Shown here in pieces: positions 1 through 13,232 of a stretch of DNA of 47,254 bases. Position 1 is the first letter of the stretch, and every line of letters starts with the position of its first letter. The DNA is from Haplomitrium mnioides (Eukaryota; Marchantiophyta; Haplomitriopsida; Calobryales), in NCBI GenBank assembly GCA_049999725.1, contig JBNGIS010039310.1, positions 1 through 47,254 of the forward strand, in the 5' to 3' direction. Under the pieces are notes generated by a model that ran no database searches, was not told the DNA's origin, and saw only the letters and a program-made list of their open reading frames with translations. Position numbers and translations under genes: made by a program.

Positions 1-52
1 GGTGAGGGGTGAGAGGTTTCTTCATCGACAACCTTGTTTTCATCGAACGGGA

Positions 53-78
<26 letters not shown>
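53..78. repeat. poly-G homopolymer, 26 G
   Basis: An uninterrupted run of 26 G sits near the left edge of the window. Such a run can form a G-quadruplex and is also a common place for sequencing or assembly error, so its exact length should not be trusted. No gene is attached to it. Confidence 0.9.
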
Positions 79-84
<6 letters not shown>

Positions 85-2600
85 CGAGGCAATTTTGTTG
101 AGATGCAGCATCGAGCAGAGAGATTTTTCTTGTTGGCTCTTTGTCGATATTTGTTTTGAGTTGGCAAGAGAAGTTTGAACATGTTTTCTTACTAGCTCTT
201 TGTCAAACTGGGAAAATCAAATAGCATTTGAGCTTTAGGTGCACGCAATTGCAGGTCTTTTGGGGATTTTGTCAAGCGAGACATGTTTGAGCAAGACCAC
301 TAAGTCATAAGCAAATGTCAAGTTGTTTTCTTTTGCAACCTCCCATTTCTACAAATTGAGGCTCTGAATTTTTGTGTGATCCTTATTGCTTGAACTTTGT
401 CGAGCAGAAGTTTTGCTAAGCATAAATGTTTGTGTTGAGAAATTGGCACAAAGATTTATTTTTCAACTTGCACTTGCTATTTTGAGTTCTATCAAAAAAC
501 CAGTTGTCATTTCTTTGTTGGAAAAAATCGACCAACATCAAACAAAAGGGTTGTCTGGCTGGTCCTTGTTTGGTAGAAAAGCTTTTTAAGTGTAGGTGTC
601 AAGCAACAAGAGAATTAATATTTGAGGAATGCCTCTGATTTTTGCCTCAAAGGATTTGCAAGAGCACATTGCTTAACATGGGAAAGCATTTTTGCATGGA
701 CGAAATTGCTAGCCTCCATTTCATTTGTTTTTTGTAGTTGCCATCTTATGTTGAAGCATATTCTTTGAGTGGCAAGATCCATTGAGAAATTTGTTAGGAA
801 CTAAGCAGTATGGCACTGGTTTGTTGAGCAATAGGCTTCATCCCTGGAAAGTGAGTTCAGCAAGCAACCCTTGCTGATGTGGTGTCAATCAAGCAAGGGT
901 AGTAGTTCCTTTGTAAACATTCAATCTTCAAAAGCATTTGAGAGCAGAAATTTTATAGGAGGGTTTATGTGCTAATTTGGAGAACAAAGCATAGAGAGCT
1001 ACTAAAATTATGAGAGAACAAAGTTGCAAAGGATTTGTAGGAGGAATTCACCAGAAAGTTTTGGAGGTCTTCAAACAACATTGATTTCTTCATCAAGGTT
1101 CTATTTTGAATCAATTGGCTAGTAGTCTTATTGCTCGGATTTTGTCAAAGGGAAATTGTTTCACAACTTAGATCTTTTTCAAAGGCAGAGCTAGTCAGGG
1201 GATCACATTTACAAAGTTCTTGCATTTGTACAAGAAGGTCTGTAGAGTATAACAATAAGCTATGAAGATCAGCAACAAGATGATCAACAAAAGAAGAAGA
1301 TAAAGGGATCACATAGTAAGGCAGAACCATGCAAAGAGATCTTTGTAAAGTGTCATACGTTGGAGCAAACAACTTTATTAGGTGAACAAAAAGGCGGCCC
1401 CTTAGGAGAAGTCTCGTTGTTTGTTGCTCAAGAAGACCCCTTATTCAATGATCAACCTCTTGAAATCTATCTCGAGTATAGAAAATCACAAGATTTTGAG
1501 GATGAGCATTATACCTTGTTCCAAGGTAAGACTACAGATCTAACAAACCAGATTTGACAAAGATAGGGAAGAGGGAAATCATAGAAAAAGCTCTGTATTT
1601 TTTATTAGCAAGTTACAGAGTAGATACTCTATTTTTCACAAATCAAGAAGAATCCACTTGGGAGGAAAAATGTTTGCTACAAAAGAAAGGTTTGCTAGAG
1701 TCAAAATTATTCAAAGAAGATTTAGTCAAGTAGTGTGAGTAGGCTTGTTATGAGCTAAAGGTAAATTTGGTTTGAGCTCTTTTTCAAAAAGTGAGACTAG
1801 GATTATACATATCAACATAGCAAGCTCAATTTGGAGATAAAGAGTAGAAAAGCCAAGATAGAAAGACGTAGAAGGGAGTGCTTTGTTTTGGGTTGATAGG
1901 ACAGCCTTGGGCTGACTCAAAAGAGGGCCATACTTTGTTTGAGAGGGTTAGAAGAGACTTGCTGCCAGAAGTCTATTTGCAACACAAAGCAAGGGTAATT
2001 GAACTCTAATCAGATTAAAAATAGAGTTTTTGTTGAAAAAAAAACACAAATTCTGAATTCAAAGAGAGGTTGAACTAGACCCTCTATTGAGTGGTGCAAA
2101 GGTGGTAGGAGACCACCAGCACAATCCTAGAGTGCAGGCTATCTGGAAGCCCAGATTTTTGCTGAAGTGAAGCAAGAAAGTCTGAAAACTTGTTTGCAGA
2201 AAATCGAAGATTGGTTTGCGGTGCTGAGTAGAAGAGTGATAGTATCTTGCTTTGATTTGTTTTCAAGTCTATTGATAGGTTGAGAAGAAGACTAATCAAC
2301 TAGGATTTGCAAGCAAAGTATACCATGTCCAAAGAAAAATGAAGGGTTACTTTGTGCTAATTTGCGTACACTAAACCACAAGTTGTTGAGTGGCAACAAC
2401 ACAGTCGGTGAGCTATGAGTGAGTTCAGTTGAGCAAAGGTCAACACAAAGCTAAGGAGTGGAAGGTTGCGATACGACGTCACTCGCAGTGGCATCCAACT
2501 TTGACTTGCAATAGGACTAACTCATCGACTGGTAAGTGACCATACATCAGACGAACAGGAGGAAATTATTTCTAGCACTCAAGTACATTTCCTTTTTTGT
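79..2600. other. No gene recognised; A+T-rich sequence upstream of gag
   Basis: I see no recognisable coding region here on either strand; the open frames are short and show no family motif. By position it could be the 5' LTR or leader of the gag-bearing element that starts at 2615, but I find no convincing primer-binding site, TATA box plus terminus, or matching second LTR in the window. Confidence 0.5.
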
Positions 2601-2614
2601 GGGATTTGGATGAG

Positions 2615-4468
2615 ATGCATGGGGTCAAAAAAGGGCCGAGTAGATTCTCTAGTGTAGTAGGCACTATTGATGTGGATGATTTCATCTAAGAGTTTGACAC
2701 TTGGTGTGATATGCAAACATTGCAGAATTCTGCTTTGTTTATACCTTTTATAGCATGGAAAAGTATGTTTCAACATTAAGAAAGGCCACCCATAGATGAT
2801 TATTATGAATTCCAATAGGCTGATTTGACTGAGATTAAAGATTGACGACAATATTGGTCACCTAATTATGTCTCCATTACCTATGGTAGAAAGACAAGTA
2901 TCCATTACCCTTTGTCTCATATTGCATCCTCTTGTAGCACTAGCCATAACAATGATGCCTCAAGGGTGCAAGGAGTTTTCAGTACACTTTTTCCAATCAC
3001 TCCATCAAAGTTTGGAAGGATCCTATTGTTTAATCATGTGGTTGAGTTTTTTGAGCTTCTGAGACAAAAGTACAAAGGTGTGAAGACTGATAAGTTGAAG
3101 AGCTTGCAAGAGTTCCAGTGCAAGACTGGAGAGAGATTAAGAGAAGCCTACACTAGGATGAGAAGGCTCATCAATGTCACGAAAAGGGTGACAAAGCTCA
3201 AGCTGTCTAGTTCTTGTATGCTATTTTTTATAGGGATTTGAGAAGGAAAGTGAGAGATGCCACCCTTCTCAAGGATTTTGATCCTACTCTAGCCATTGTT
3301 TTTACACTGCTAAAGCGTATTGAGCTCAATTTGATAAATAAGAGAGTAGTCACTACTGGTTTTCAGAAGGAAGCCTCGAAATCTTTGTCTCTAGCCACAT
3401 CCACATCATTGTTTAGGCCATATAAGGGCTAGAAGGCTAGAGAATAGTTAGGTGGACAGAAGACATTGCCATCTTATGCAGGTCAGTAGTCAAGTTGTTG
3501 GATCTATAATGGAGATCATTTGCAAAAGCAATATTTACAAGGAAAGAAGCCACAAGCAATGTGTTCTAGAGATGCAAGTGTAGCTAGCCAACAACAACGT
3601 GACCATTGTGGAGTTATGGGTCACACTAAGTATAGATGCTTTTCGCTTCACTAGGAGATGCAATAAAGAGGAGCTTGCACAAATGAGCAAGAGAGAGGCG
3701 GCCGAGGTGGTTGTAACCGAGGAGCATCACCAGTTGGGAGAGTGGGGGTAGGTGCTCCAACCACTACTGTATTTCCGAAGGATGCTAGGATTGCACAATT
3801 GGAGCAATAGATAGTTGCCACGACTACAACACATGCAAGGCCCAACCTTGGAACTCAAGCCTCTACTTCATATGGAGTTGATGGAGGATTAGCTAGCATA
3901 GAATTTATGTGTTGGACAACCCACGTTGATGCGTATGCGGCGGTGACCAAAGCAACATGCAAGGCTCTTGAGCCTAGGAGAGCAATGGTGGAGTCAAATC
4001 CTCAAATAGGGGATGCTCATCGATTGGTGAACCTTCCACAATCATTTGAGTTGACATATTTGGTAAGGATTACTTCCATGCATTCAACTTAGGCTTCCAA
4101 AGATATGGAGAGATCAGCCGAAGTGCAAAGGAGTGTGTCTTTGGCTATAAAGATAGCCAGATTAGTAGTATAGAAACTATTGTTTTCAGCTATGGATGTG
4201 TTGACATGAGAAGTCACACCAATTGAAGTGTTTGGGCTGGCATCCACAATATATGAGGAGACTCATGATGCTACTTCCAGTCTAAAGGTGAGATCTATGA
4301 GTAGAGCAGCTAACATAGCTATCTCTACATCAAAAAGGCAAGACATGTAAGAGAGTGCACTTCGAAGGCAAGAAACCAAAAATAATCTAAAGACAGCTGA
4401 AGTGTTACTAATGACAGCATAGGAAGGTGATGAGGCTGAGGAATGGAGGAATCCAGTCTTGTTGGAGT
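2615..4468 (+). pseudogene. Degenerate Ty3/gypsy-type gag
   Basis: Gag packages the element RNA. The frame opens at an ATG at 2615 and gives the capsid-type text FELLRQKYKG, LKSLQEFQCKTGERLREAYTR, then, after a one-base deletion near 3195-3200, YAIFYRDLRRKVRDATLLKD. A zinc knuckle lies around 3597-3640: the CX2CX4HX4C pattern is legible as RDHCGVMGHTKYRC, with the first Cys changed to Arg (TGT to CGT). The coding trace continues to a terminal stop near 4466. At least ten in-frame stops interrupt it, nearly all at positions where Gln (CAG or CAA) is expected; one replaces a Trp (TGG to TGA). No protease or polymerase follows, so the element is truncated. Assignment to LTR-retrotransposon gag is firm; the subfamily is not. 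Confidence 0.75.
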
Positions 4469-5949
4469 AATCATCATGTTTTTTTGTTGTTGTGTTGGTG
4501 ACTTTGTCTTATTTTAGGGAATGTGATAAGGACAACTTGAGGTAATAATCACAATAAGAAAGACGGGTATGCATTTTGATAATGAAGTTTTGTTTGTTTT
4601 TACTAAAATAGAATATTAGGCTACAGTAAAGTAGTCAAGAGAAGTTATTTAAATTAATAAAAATAAAATAAAATGGAAACAAATGCTGAAACTATTCTAA
4701 GTGTTGAAGGTCGGCCTCCCTCTAAACTACTCTACACTACTCCCTAGTATCTAATTGGATTAATCGAAGGACAGCTTGCCCTATGCCTTGCACTAGGTCC
4801 GTTCAGGAGCAGATAGAAAGATGCGGTGGCCTTATACCACCTAAGGGGACACCTCTCGAAAGAAGGAGAGGGGGAAGTGCTTATATACATGTATAGGTTC
4901 GTGGGAGGATGCTAATGGGATAAATGGAGAACTGGCATTCAACGAGCTTGGGGGTGTGATGATGAAGAAGTGATGGATTGATTCGTGTGGTTTCTTGAAT
5001 TTGATTGATTTTGTTTCATGAATCTGATCGATTGCTAATGATTTTATGGAGGAATTTGATTGTTGTTAATTGGTTCTTACTTGTGGCTGTTATTAGCTCA
5101 ATTGTTTGGTAGGAGAAGGCCTGCGAGCATTGATTAGTTGTGTGAAAAAAGCCCGTGAAGAAGAAATCAAACGATGCATTAAATGCCTCTGTGAGAGAAT
5201 GGATCGTATGTGACAAAGAAGGAAAGCCCTGATGTTGCGTTGAAGAGCCCCTACATAAATCCACAGTTGTGCACAAAGGTTCTTGCAAGGAATCAACAAA
5301 TAACAAACGATCTGTGCGGACGATTTATTGTGAGGAGACCTGCTTTGCAAATCGCTCTGCTGCGAGAAGCCCTGCGGAAGAAGATCCCTGCACGAGTCAA
5401 CCAGCGTTGACGCCCTGATGCAAGGAAGTGTCCGGGAGAAGGCTTAATCGCCATGCAATGAGGAGCATTTGAACGAAGAAGAAGATGCGAGGAGGTCGTT
5501 GGAAAGGAAATGCAAGCGAGGAAGTATCTGAAGGGAGGAGGCCCCTGCGATTAATCGAGCTATGCAACGAAGTGGTTGAATGAGGAGTTAAGTTTCAAAG
5601 GAGCTATTTATCATTCTTATAACAAGCTAATTGATAATTTAGTGTAATTGGAGTTATGAAGAGTTCCTATATTAATCTAGGTGAAGAGTGGGAGGATCAA
5701 GTGGCCAAAGGAGCGATTTGTCGCAGATTCGAAGGGGCTTGAACGAAAGCGTGGATTTTGAAAGTTCCACACTTGTGAAAGTTTGAATTGGCACATCAAG
5801 AAAGTTTGACGAAGGCTTTCCTTAAAGTTTGAAAAGGGAGATCTGTGAACTGATTGAAAGTTCGACATATGTGTCGGGAAAGTTTGAAGAGAGTTAGTGA
5901 ATTAGTGAAGATGTCTAATTTTCTTTATAGGAACTATTAAGAGTTATTG
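4469..5949. other. Noncoding stretch between gag and the 34-bp array
   Basis: No gene is seen. A relatively G+C-richer patch occupies roughly 5150-5560. From about 5750 to 5900 a short motif resembling GAAAGTTTGAA recurs irregularly and grades into the 34-bp array that follows. The same motif is dense at 38750-39170. By position this may be the start of an LTR whose U3 region contains the array, but I could not define a terminus. Confidence 0.4.
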
Positions 5950-8900
5950 TTCTAAGATGAAGAAGTATTTACTATGATCAAATATGTTCAAGCTGAAGAA
6001 GAGCACTAAGATTACATGTGTTCAAGTTGAAGAAGTTAACTAAAATCATGCTCGTACAAGTTAAATAAGTTAACTTAGATTAAATATATACAAATTAAAG
6101 AAGTTAACTTAGATCAAACATGTCAAAGTTGAAGAGGTTAACAAAGATAAAATATGCCCAAGTTGAAGAAGTTAACTAAGATCAAATATATCCAAGTGGA
6201 AGATTTTCACCAAGATCATATATGTTTAAGTTGAAGAAGTTAACTTAGATCAAATGTCTCAAAGTTAACTTAGATCAAATGTGTTCAAGTTGAAGAAGTT
6301 GACTAAAATCAAATGTGTCCAAGTTGAAGAAGTTTACTAGCACCAAGCGTGTACAAGTTGAAGAAGTTGAGAAATATCAATTATGTTCAAGTTGAAGGAG
6401 CTAACTAAGATCAAATGTATCCAAGTTTAAGATTTCAACTACGATAAAATATGTCCAAGTTGAAAAGGTTTTCTGAGATCAAATGTGTCAAAATTGAAAA
6501 AGTGAACTTACATCAAGTGTGTCAAAGTTGAAGAAAATGACAAAAATCAAATATGTCAAAGTTGAAGAAGTTAACTAAGATCAAATATGACCAAGTTGAA
6601 AATTTGAACTAAGATAAAAAAAATGTCCAAATTGAACAAGCTAAATAAGATCAAATGTGTCAAAGTTGAATGAACTAACTTAGATCAAATGTGTCCAAGT
6701 TGAAGAATTTAACTAAGATCCAATGTGTTTAAGTAGAAGATACTAACTAAGATCAAACATGTCCAAGTTGAAGAAGTTAACTGAGACCAAATGTGTCAAA
6801 GTTGAAACAGTTTACTTAGATCAAATATAGCCAAGTTGATCAAGAAAAAATGTGTCCAAGATTAAGCATCTAACTAAGATAAAATATATCCAAGTTGAAG
6901 ATTTTAACCAAGATCAAATATATTCAAGTTGAACAAGTTAATTAAGATCAAACTTGCCTAAGTTGAATAAGTTAACTATGATCAAATGTGTCCAAGTTGA
7001 AGAAGTTGACTAAGATCAAATATGTCCAAGTTGAAGAAGTTAACTAGGATCAGATATGTACAAATTGAAGGAGCTAACTTACATCAAACATGTTCAAGTT
7101 GAAGAAGTTAACTTAGATCAAATGTGTTCAAGTTGAAGAAGTTGACTAAGTTCAAATGTGTCTAAGATGAAGAAGCTAGCTAAAACCAAATGTGTACAAG
7201 TTGAAGAAGTAAACTTAGATCAAACGTGTTTAAGTTAGAGAAGTTAACTAAGATCAAATATGTGAAAATTGAAAATTCTAACTAAGATCAAACATGTCCA
7301 AGTTGAACAAGCTAACAAAGATCAAATATGTCAAAGTTGAAAAAGTAGACTAAGATAAAATGTTTGCAAGTTAACAAAGATCAAATGTTTCCATGTTGAA
7401 GAAGTTACCTAAGATCAAACATGTCCAAGATGAAGAAACTAACTTGGATCAAACATAGCCAAGTTGAAGAAGTTGACTAAGATCAAATGTGTCAAAGTTG
7501 AAGAAGTTAACTGAGATCAAACGTGTCGTAGTTTATAAGGTTAACTTAGATCAAATATGTCAAAGTCAAAGAAGTTGACAAAGATAAAATGTGTCCAAGT
7601 TGAAGAAGTAAATTGAGATCGAATTTGTTGAAGTTGAAGATTTTAACTAAGATGAAATATATGCAAGTTGAAGAAGTTAACTAAGAATAAATGTATGGAA
7701 GTTGAGTTACTTAACTAAGCTCAAATATGTCCAAGTTGAAGAAGTTAACAAAGATCAAATGTGTCCAAGTTGAAGAAGGTAACAAAGATCAAATATGTCC
7801 AAGTTGAAGAAGCTAACTAAGATCAACTATATCCAAGTTGAGTATTTAAACTAACATCAAATATGCCCAAGTTGTAGAAATTAATGAGTATCAAATGTGT
7901 CAAAATTGAATAAGTTGACTTAAATCAAATGTGTTCAAGTTGAAAAAGTTGAATAAGATTAAATATGTCAAAGTGGATTGTTGAAAAAGTTAATTAAGAT
8001 CAAATGTGTACAAGTTGAAAAAGTTAGCTTACATGAAACATGTTCAAGTTGAAAAAGTTGACTTATATATAATGTGTCCAAGTTAAAGAAGTTGACTAAG
8101 ATCAAATATGTCCAATTTAAAGAAGTTAACTAAAATCAAATGTGTATAGGTTAAAGAAGTTAACTTAGATTAAACATGTTCAAGTTAGGGAAGTTAACCA
8201 AGATCAAATTTGTCAAAGTTGACAATTTTTACTAAGATAAACTATGTTCAAGTTGAGCAAGTTAACTAAGATTAAATGTGCCAAAGTTGAAGAAGTTTAC
8301 TAAGATCAAATATCTCCAAGTTGAAGAAGTTAACTAAGATCAAACTTGTCAAAGTTGAAGAAGTTAACTAAGATCAAACATATTCACATTGAAGAAGTTT
8401 ATTGAGATCAGACATGTTCAAGTTAAAGAAGTTCACTAAGATCAAATGTGTTCAAGTTGAAGAAGTTAACTAAAACTAAGCATGTGTAAGTTGAAGAAGT
8501 TAACTTAGATCAAATATATCCAAGTTGAAGAAGTTAACTAAGATCAAATATGTCCAAGTTGAAGATTTTAACTAATGTCAAGTATATCCAAGTTAAAGAA
8601 GTTAAATAAGATCAAATGTGTCAAAGTTGAAGAAGTTAACTTAGATCAACTGTTTTCAAAGTGAAGATTGTAACTAAGATCAAATATGTCCAAGTTAGAG
8701 AAGTTAACTTAAATTAAATGTGTCAAAGTTGAAGAAGTTTACTTAAATCAAACATGTTCAAGTTGAAGAACTAGAAAAAGATTAAATATGTCCAAGTTGA
8801 AGAAGTTAACTAAGATCAAATGTGTATAAATCAAAGAAGTTAACTTACATCAAACATGTCTAAGTTAAAGAAGTTGACTAAAATCAAATATGTTCAAGTT

Positions 8901-9745
8901 GGCGAAGTTTACTAAGATCAAATATGTCACTACTGAATAACTTAACTAAGATCGAATATTTCCAAGTTGAAAATTTTGACAAAGATAAAATATGTCTAAG
9001 TTGATGAAGTTAACTAAGATCAACTATGTCCAAGTTGAAGATTTTAACTTAGATCAAATATGTCCAAGATGAAGAAGTTAGCAAAGATCAAATGTGTCAA
9101 GGTTGAAAAATCTAACTAAGATCGAATGTGTCAAAGTTGAAGAAGTTGACTAAGATCAAATGTGTCCAAGTTGAAGAAGTTAACAAAGATCAATTGTGTC
9201 TAAGTTGAAGAAGTTAACTAAGATCAAACATGCCCAAGTTGAAGAAGTTTACTAAGATCAAATAACTTCAAGTTGAAGGAGTTGACTAAGATCACATGTG
9301 TTGAAGTTGAAGAAGTTAATTAAAATCAAGCATGTACAAGTTGAAGAAGTTAACTTAGATCAAAGGTGTCTATATTGAAGAAGTTAACTAAGATCATTCT
9401 GTCAAAGTTGAAGATTTTAACTAAGGTCAATTGTATCCAAGTTGAAGAAGTTTACTAAGATCAAATAAGTCAAAGTTGAAGAAGTTGAGAAAGATCAAAT
9501 GTGTCCAAATTGAAGAAGTAAACTACGATGAAATATGTCCAAGTTGGAAGAAGCTCACTAAGATCAAATGTGTTCAAGTTGAAGAAAAGCACTAAGATTA
9601 GATGTGTTCAAGTTGAAGAAGTTAACTAAAATCAAGCATGTACAAGTTGAAGAAGTTAACTTAGATCAAAGATATCAAAGTTGAAGAAGTTAACTAAGAT
9701 CAAATGTGTCCAAGTTGACAAAGATAAAATATGTCCATGTTAAAG
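5950..9745 (+). repeat. 34-bp minisatellite array 1
   Basis: About 3.8 kb of tandem repeats with a 34-bp period, measured for example from the GTTGAAG at 9136 to the next at 9170. The unit reads roughly GTTGAAGAAGTTAACTAAGA followed by TCAAATGTGTCCAA. Length divided by period gives about 110 units. Units vary by point changes and occasional short indels, so this is an old array. It contains recurrent GTTAAC and GATC sites. All units have the same orientation as the second array at 22561. It is noncoding: 34 is not a multiple of three, and TAA recurs in every frame. Confidence 0.95.
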
Positions 9746-10134
9746 TAGAAGATGGAGCTCAAAACATGATTAAAGAGTGTTCAAATACACAAATTGGGGC
9801 TCAAAAAGACCTTCATCGACTCAAAATTGACATAGAAACAACTCCCAAAAGCAACATCAACACATGATAATGAACTAAGAGCATTTGTAACTTGTAGAAG
9901 TTTATGCATTAGAATAGATATGTACTAGATTTAGAATTTGAACAATCGTTACACTAGCCAAATTATGAGATGACCAGATCAACAGAAAGCAACTACCGAA
10001 ATTCTCACATGACACTTAGAATACAAAGTTCAAAAAGCTATCAAAAAGGTATGTGCTTTCGAAAATGAAGTCTTTATCTAAAGTCAAGTTCTTGCTTTGG
10101 AAACTGTTATGTTATGTTAAGTGTAAATGTTGGG
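9746..10134. other. Noncoding sequence between array 1 and the LTR-like promoter
   Basis: Unique A+T-rich sequence with no gene. By position it would lie in the U3 region of an LTR, between the 34-bp array and the TATA-like box at 10135. Confidence 0.4.
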
Positions 10135-10264
10135 TATAAAAAAAGAGGAAGAACCAAAGCTCCTTCTTCTTCTTCTCTCCTTTTGTTTCCCTTTTCTGTT
10201 TGCTCTCTGTTCTTTCTAGCACTGCACTATAGTTTCTTGAATCTTGCCTCTTTCTTTAGCTATC
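10135..10264 (+). promoter_or_regulatory. LTR-like promoter and R/U5 segment downstream of array 1
   Basis: A TATA-like TATAAAAAAAG at 10135-10145 is followed by a pyrimidine-rich leader (CTCCTTCTTCTTCTTCTCTCC) and a short TTTCTTTAGCTATCC run. This order (array, TATA box, pyrimidine-rich leader, primer-binding-like site) parallels the clearer LTR end at 26100-26374. I infer that it is the 3' half of an old LTR. Confidence 0.4.
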
Positions 10265-10281
10265 CGGATTTCAAAATCTAT
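10265..10281 (+). other. Degenerate primer-binding site (initiator tRNA-Met type)
   Basis: CGGATTTCAAAATCTAT aligns with the better preserved TTGGTATCAAAGCTAT at 26362, with two substitutions and a one-base insertion. It would be where reverse transcription of the element was primed. The match is weak alone; its position just after an LTR-like promoter supports it. Confidence 0.3.
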
Positions 10282-12744
10282 ATGGACAACGAGATTCTTT
10301 TGGCTACTCTCTAGTAACATTGGTTGTCAATTGGATTGAGAAGAATGGTGATGAGAACAATGGTGAATACACTAGTGGATAGACAAAAATATGGAAAAAA
10401 ATCTTAACAAGGTGTTGAAATGGAGTAACATCATACCGTCTAATGAAGAACAAATGATGTTGAAGAGGTTAAACAAAAGATGGAGCAGTCGCAATGCTGA
10501 CCCAAAGGCAACATGATATGATTGAAAAAAAAAGCTTCAGAAAAAATACCAATGCTGAGTTTATGAGATGGACTGTTTGGCAAAAAATTCAACAAAACTA
10601 AAGAAGAGAAGTTCAAGTGGGAAAGGATGCACAATCAAGAATCGGACCCAAAGAGTTGCAAGAAGTTCTAAGTGAATCAACAATAAGCTAGAGTAAAGTT
10701 CTCTATTATGGTAATGTTGTTATGTGTCTGTACATTTTGTGGAGTTTTATGAGTCTATTGTAGTTACCTTTTTGTAGGAACATGCCATTCCAAAATCTGA
10801 GTGAGAGTGTTAGTGTTCTATGTTCTTAGTTATCTGTTGTGTACATCCAAGAGAGGTGTAGAAAAGGAGATTGTTGCCTAAGAAAGAGGAGTCTACCTTC
10901 CATGTGTAGTATTGTTTCTTGCTTGCTTTTGTGTGTCTAGTATTAGCAATCAGAAGGAAGAAAAGAAGGGGCTTTGTCCAAAAAAGGAGTCCACTTTCCC
11001 TGCTATATTTTGTTGTTCTCTTATTTCATCACTATTTCCACTACTATTTTTTGTTGTTGGTCCAACACAAGTTGAACAAAAATAAAGATCTAAGTCTAAG
11101 TAGTAGTCCCATTCCAACCAAAAAACATAGAGTTAGACTTTCATCTTGTGGTTCAAGAAGCTAATGGGTAGCCTTGATGTAGTTCGTCTTATTAGTTGGT
11201 TGAAGACTTATGATCTTCTATATAATGTGAAAAGTTATACCTTGAGGGTTTGCACTACATTGAATTGTCTATATGCGTAGGTTTGTTAGTAGTGTGTTAC
11301 CCACCTTTTGTTTGATCTTTGTTATCATGTAGTTCAATTTGAATCCCATTTGACTCGTTAGCAACATAAACCACTGATGGTTGTATCATTGCACTCAATC
11401 AAACTCTCTTCCAAGAAGTCAACAAGTGGCTTCTTAAATAATATCCCATTAGATTCATAAATCCCTTCCAAAGAGTTTGTAGAATGTTGTAGAGTGCTTC
11501 TCATTAGATGCTAAAACATCGGCTCCCTTCTTGAATTATAGCACCTAACCCAGGTCAGCCTGTTCATAGTTTAGATGCTTCCCCCCTCTATTAACTCTAG
11601 TTATCGACCATATATACCTGATAGACTTTTAGATTATCCGTAGGACCTCCCTCTCTTATCCTATCAAAGTATCCACCTGATGTTGTTGGAACCCCGCAAT
11701 GTTGCACATCTACAGTTGTCTCTTATGAGCTCGGTCTGCCACCACTAGTCTACAAAATTAGCCATAGGTCCATCCTATAGAAGGCTCAACACCCGATCTG
11801 TTTAACATCTTGACATAAGAACTTCTTTAGTGTCAAACCCGATCAGCTAGTCTAATATCCTTAGTTGCCCCTTATCAGCCTAGTCTTTAACCATTGGTCC
11901 AAGCCATTAGCCATACGTCCATCCCTTTTACCCAATCCATTCTTGTTGCCCAATGCCGTTTTCAATGTGGAAGTTAAATTGCTACGTCCGACAAATCGTA
12001 CTTATGACATCTTTTAGATAACTCCTTGACCCAAACGTACAGTCATATTTTTTTTCCATAACACCTAATAAGTTTGCTTGTTTTGAACCATCAACTAGTC
12101 TTCACCTCTAACAGCTAGTCCATTTGCTTGGGCCGTCAATATAACGGTGCCCAACGATGTTTTCAACGGGGGTAGTTTGAGCATCGCATGTGACAGCTAG
12201 TACAATATATTCCTCACCAAACCAATCTTTAGAACCATATTTGATTTCTCAGACTAGCATTAGGATCCAATTTGGTCTATCAAACGTAGGTCTTAGAGCT
12301 TGATCAATTGCATCACATAGCCTTCCTCCAATCCTCAAGTAGATGCTGCTAGAACTTGAACCCTATACCTCTCCGTCCTCGTATATCATCTGATTTTGTC
12401 TCAATTCCATTAGATAGTTTTTGTGCCTGTTTGTATCCCTCATTTCATCCTCAATCTTAAGAATTCCTAGACTAGAGACGTCTCATGTCCTCTAGACATG
12501 TGAGTGAAACCCTTCGATAACTCAGATCTCATATTCCCTATTGTTCATGTGTTTGATCCTCTCTCCACACATGTCACCCAAGCAAATACCCATCAAAAGC
12601 ATGTCCATTACTCTCCTATTCAATTTTTGTTATAGAGGATTTATCAAGTCAGTACAGACTTGATCGCCATCTTTACTTCCTTCAGACATCTATCTCATAG
12701 CTCGAGTACTACTACCACAAACACAACCTAAAAAAGATGACCAC
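10282..12744. other. No gene recognised
   Basis: No coding region, RNA gene or element terminus that I can support. Coding-like text around 10380-10680 contains several stops and matches no family I recognise. The segment 11945-12010 and the segment 12145-12210 share a loosely similar phrase (GCCCAATGCCGTTTTCAATG and GCCCAACGATGTTTTCAACG), perhaps a decayed internal duplication. Confidence 0.4.
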
Positions 12745-12835
12745 TCTGGTATAAAGATAGACCAAAAGCAAAATCTCTCTAGCCTCATTCACACCTAGGA
12801 GAGGGCTCCTCCTCCTATGCAACAATTTAGTTAAA
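12745..12835 (+). repeat. Array leader, copy 1
   Basis: This segment begins CCACTCTGGTATAAAGATAG and includes GACCAAAAGC and GAGAGGGCTCCTCCTCCTATG. It is repeated at 22473-22560, where it again stands immediately left of a 34-bp array. The pair shows that the short array here and the large array at 22.5 kb derive from one ancestral unit. Confidence 0.75.
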
Positions 12836-13205
12836 CAATCCAAGTTGAAGAGGTCAACTAAGATCAAATGTGTCAAAGTTGAAGAAGTTAACTAATATCA
12901 AATATGTCAAAGTTGAGAAGTTAACGAAGATCAAATGCCTTCAAGTTGAATAAGTTAGCTTAGACCTCTAAAACTACACTCTATTAGTTCACAGATGGAC
13001 CAAGTTGAAGACGTTGACAAAGATCAACTGTGCCCAAGTTGAAAGAGTTCACTAAGATCAAATAAATCTAAGTTGAGGAAGTCAACTAAAACTAACCATG
13101 TACAAGTTGAAGAAGTTAATTAAAATCAAATATGTCAAAGTTGAAAGTTTTAACTAAGATCAACCATGTTCAAATTGAACAAGTTAGCTATGATCAAATG
13201 AACCC
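12836..13205 (+). repeat. Short 34-bp minisatellite array with unrelated insert
   Basis: A short run of the same 34-bp unit as the large arrays, interrupted by unrelated sequence near 12962-12998. It ends just left of the LTR-like repeat that starts at 13233. It may be what is left of a longer array after the gypsy element inserted or after deletion. Confidence 0.85.
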
Positions 13206-13232
13206 GAAGAGCATGACCACTTGCTAGGTCTT

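Noticed and set aside
2084-2851. - strand open frames opposite the gag region
   Set aside because: The + strand carries recognisable gag from 2615; the opposite frames show no motif and are shadows or chance.
5950-9745. CRISPR-like array
   Set aside because: The repeat is continuous with no unique spacers, the unit is A+T-rich and variable, and the context is a plant LTR.
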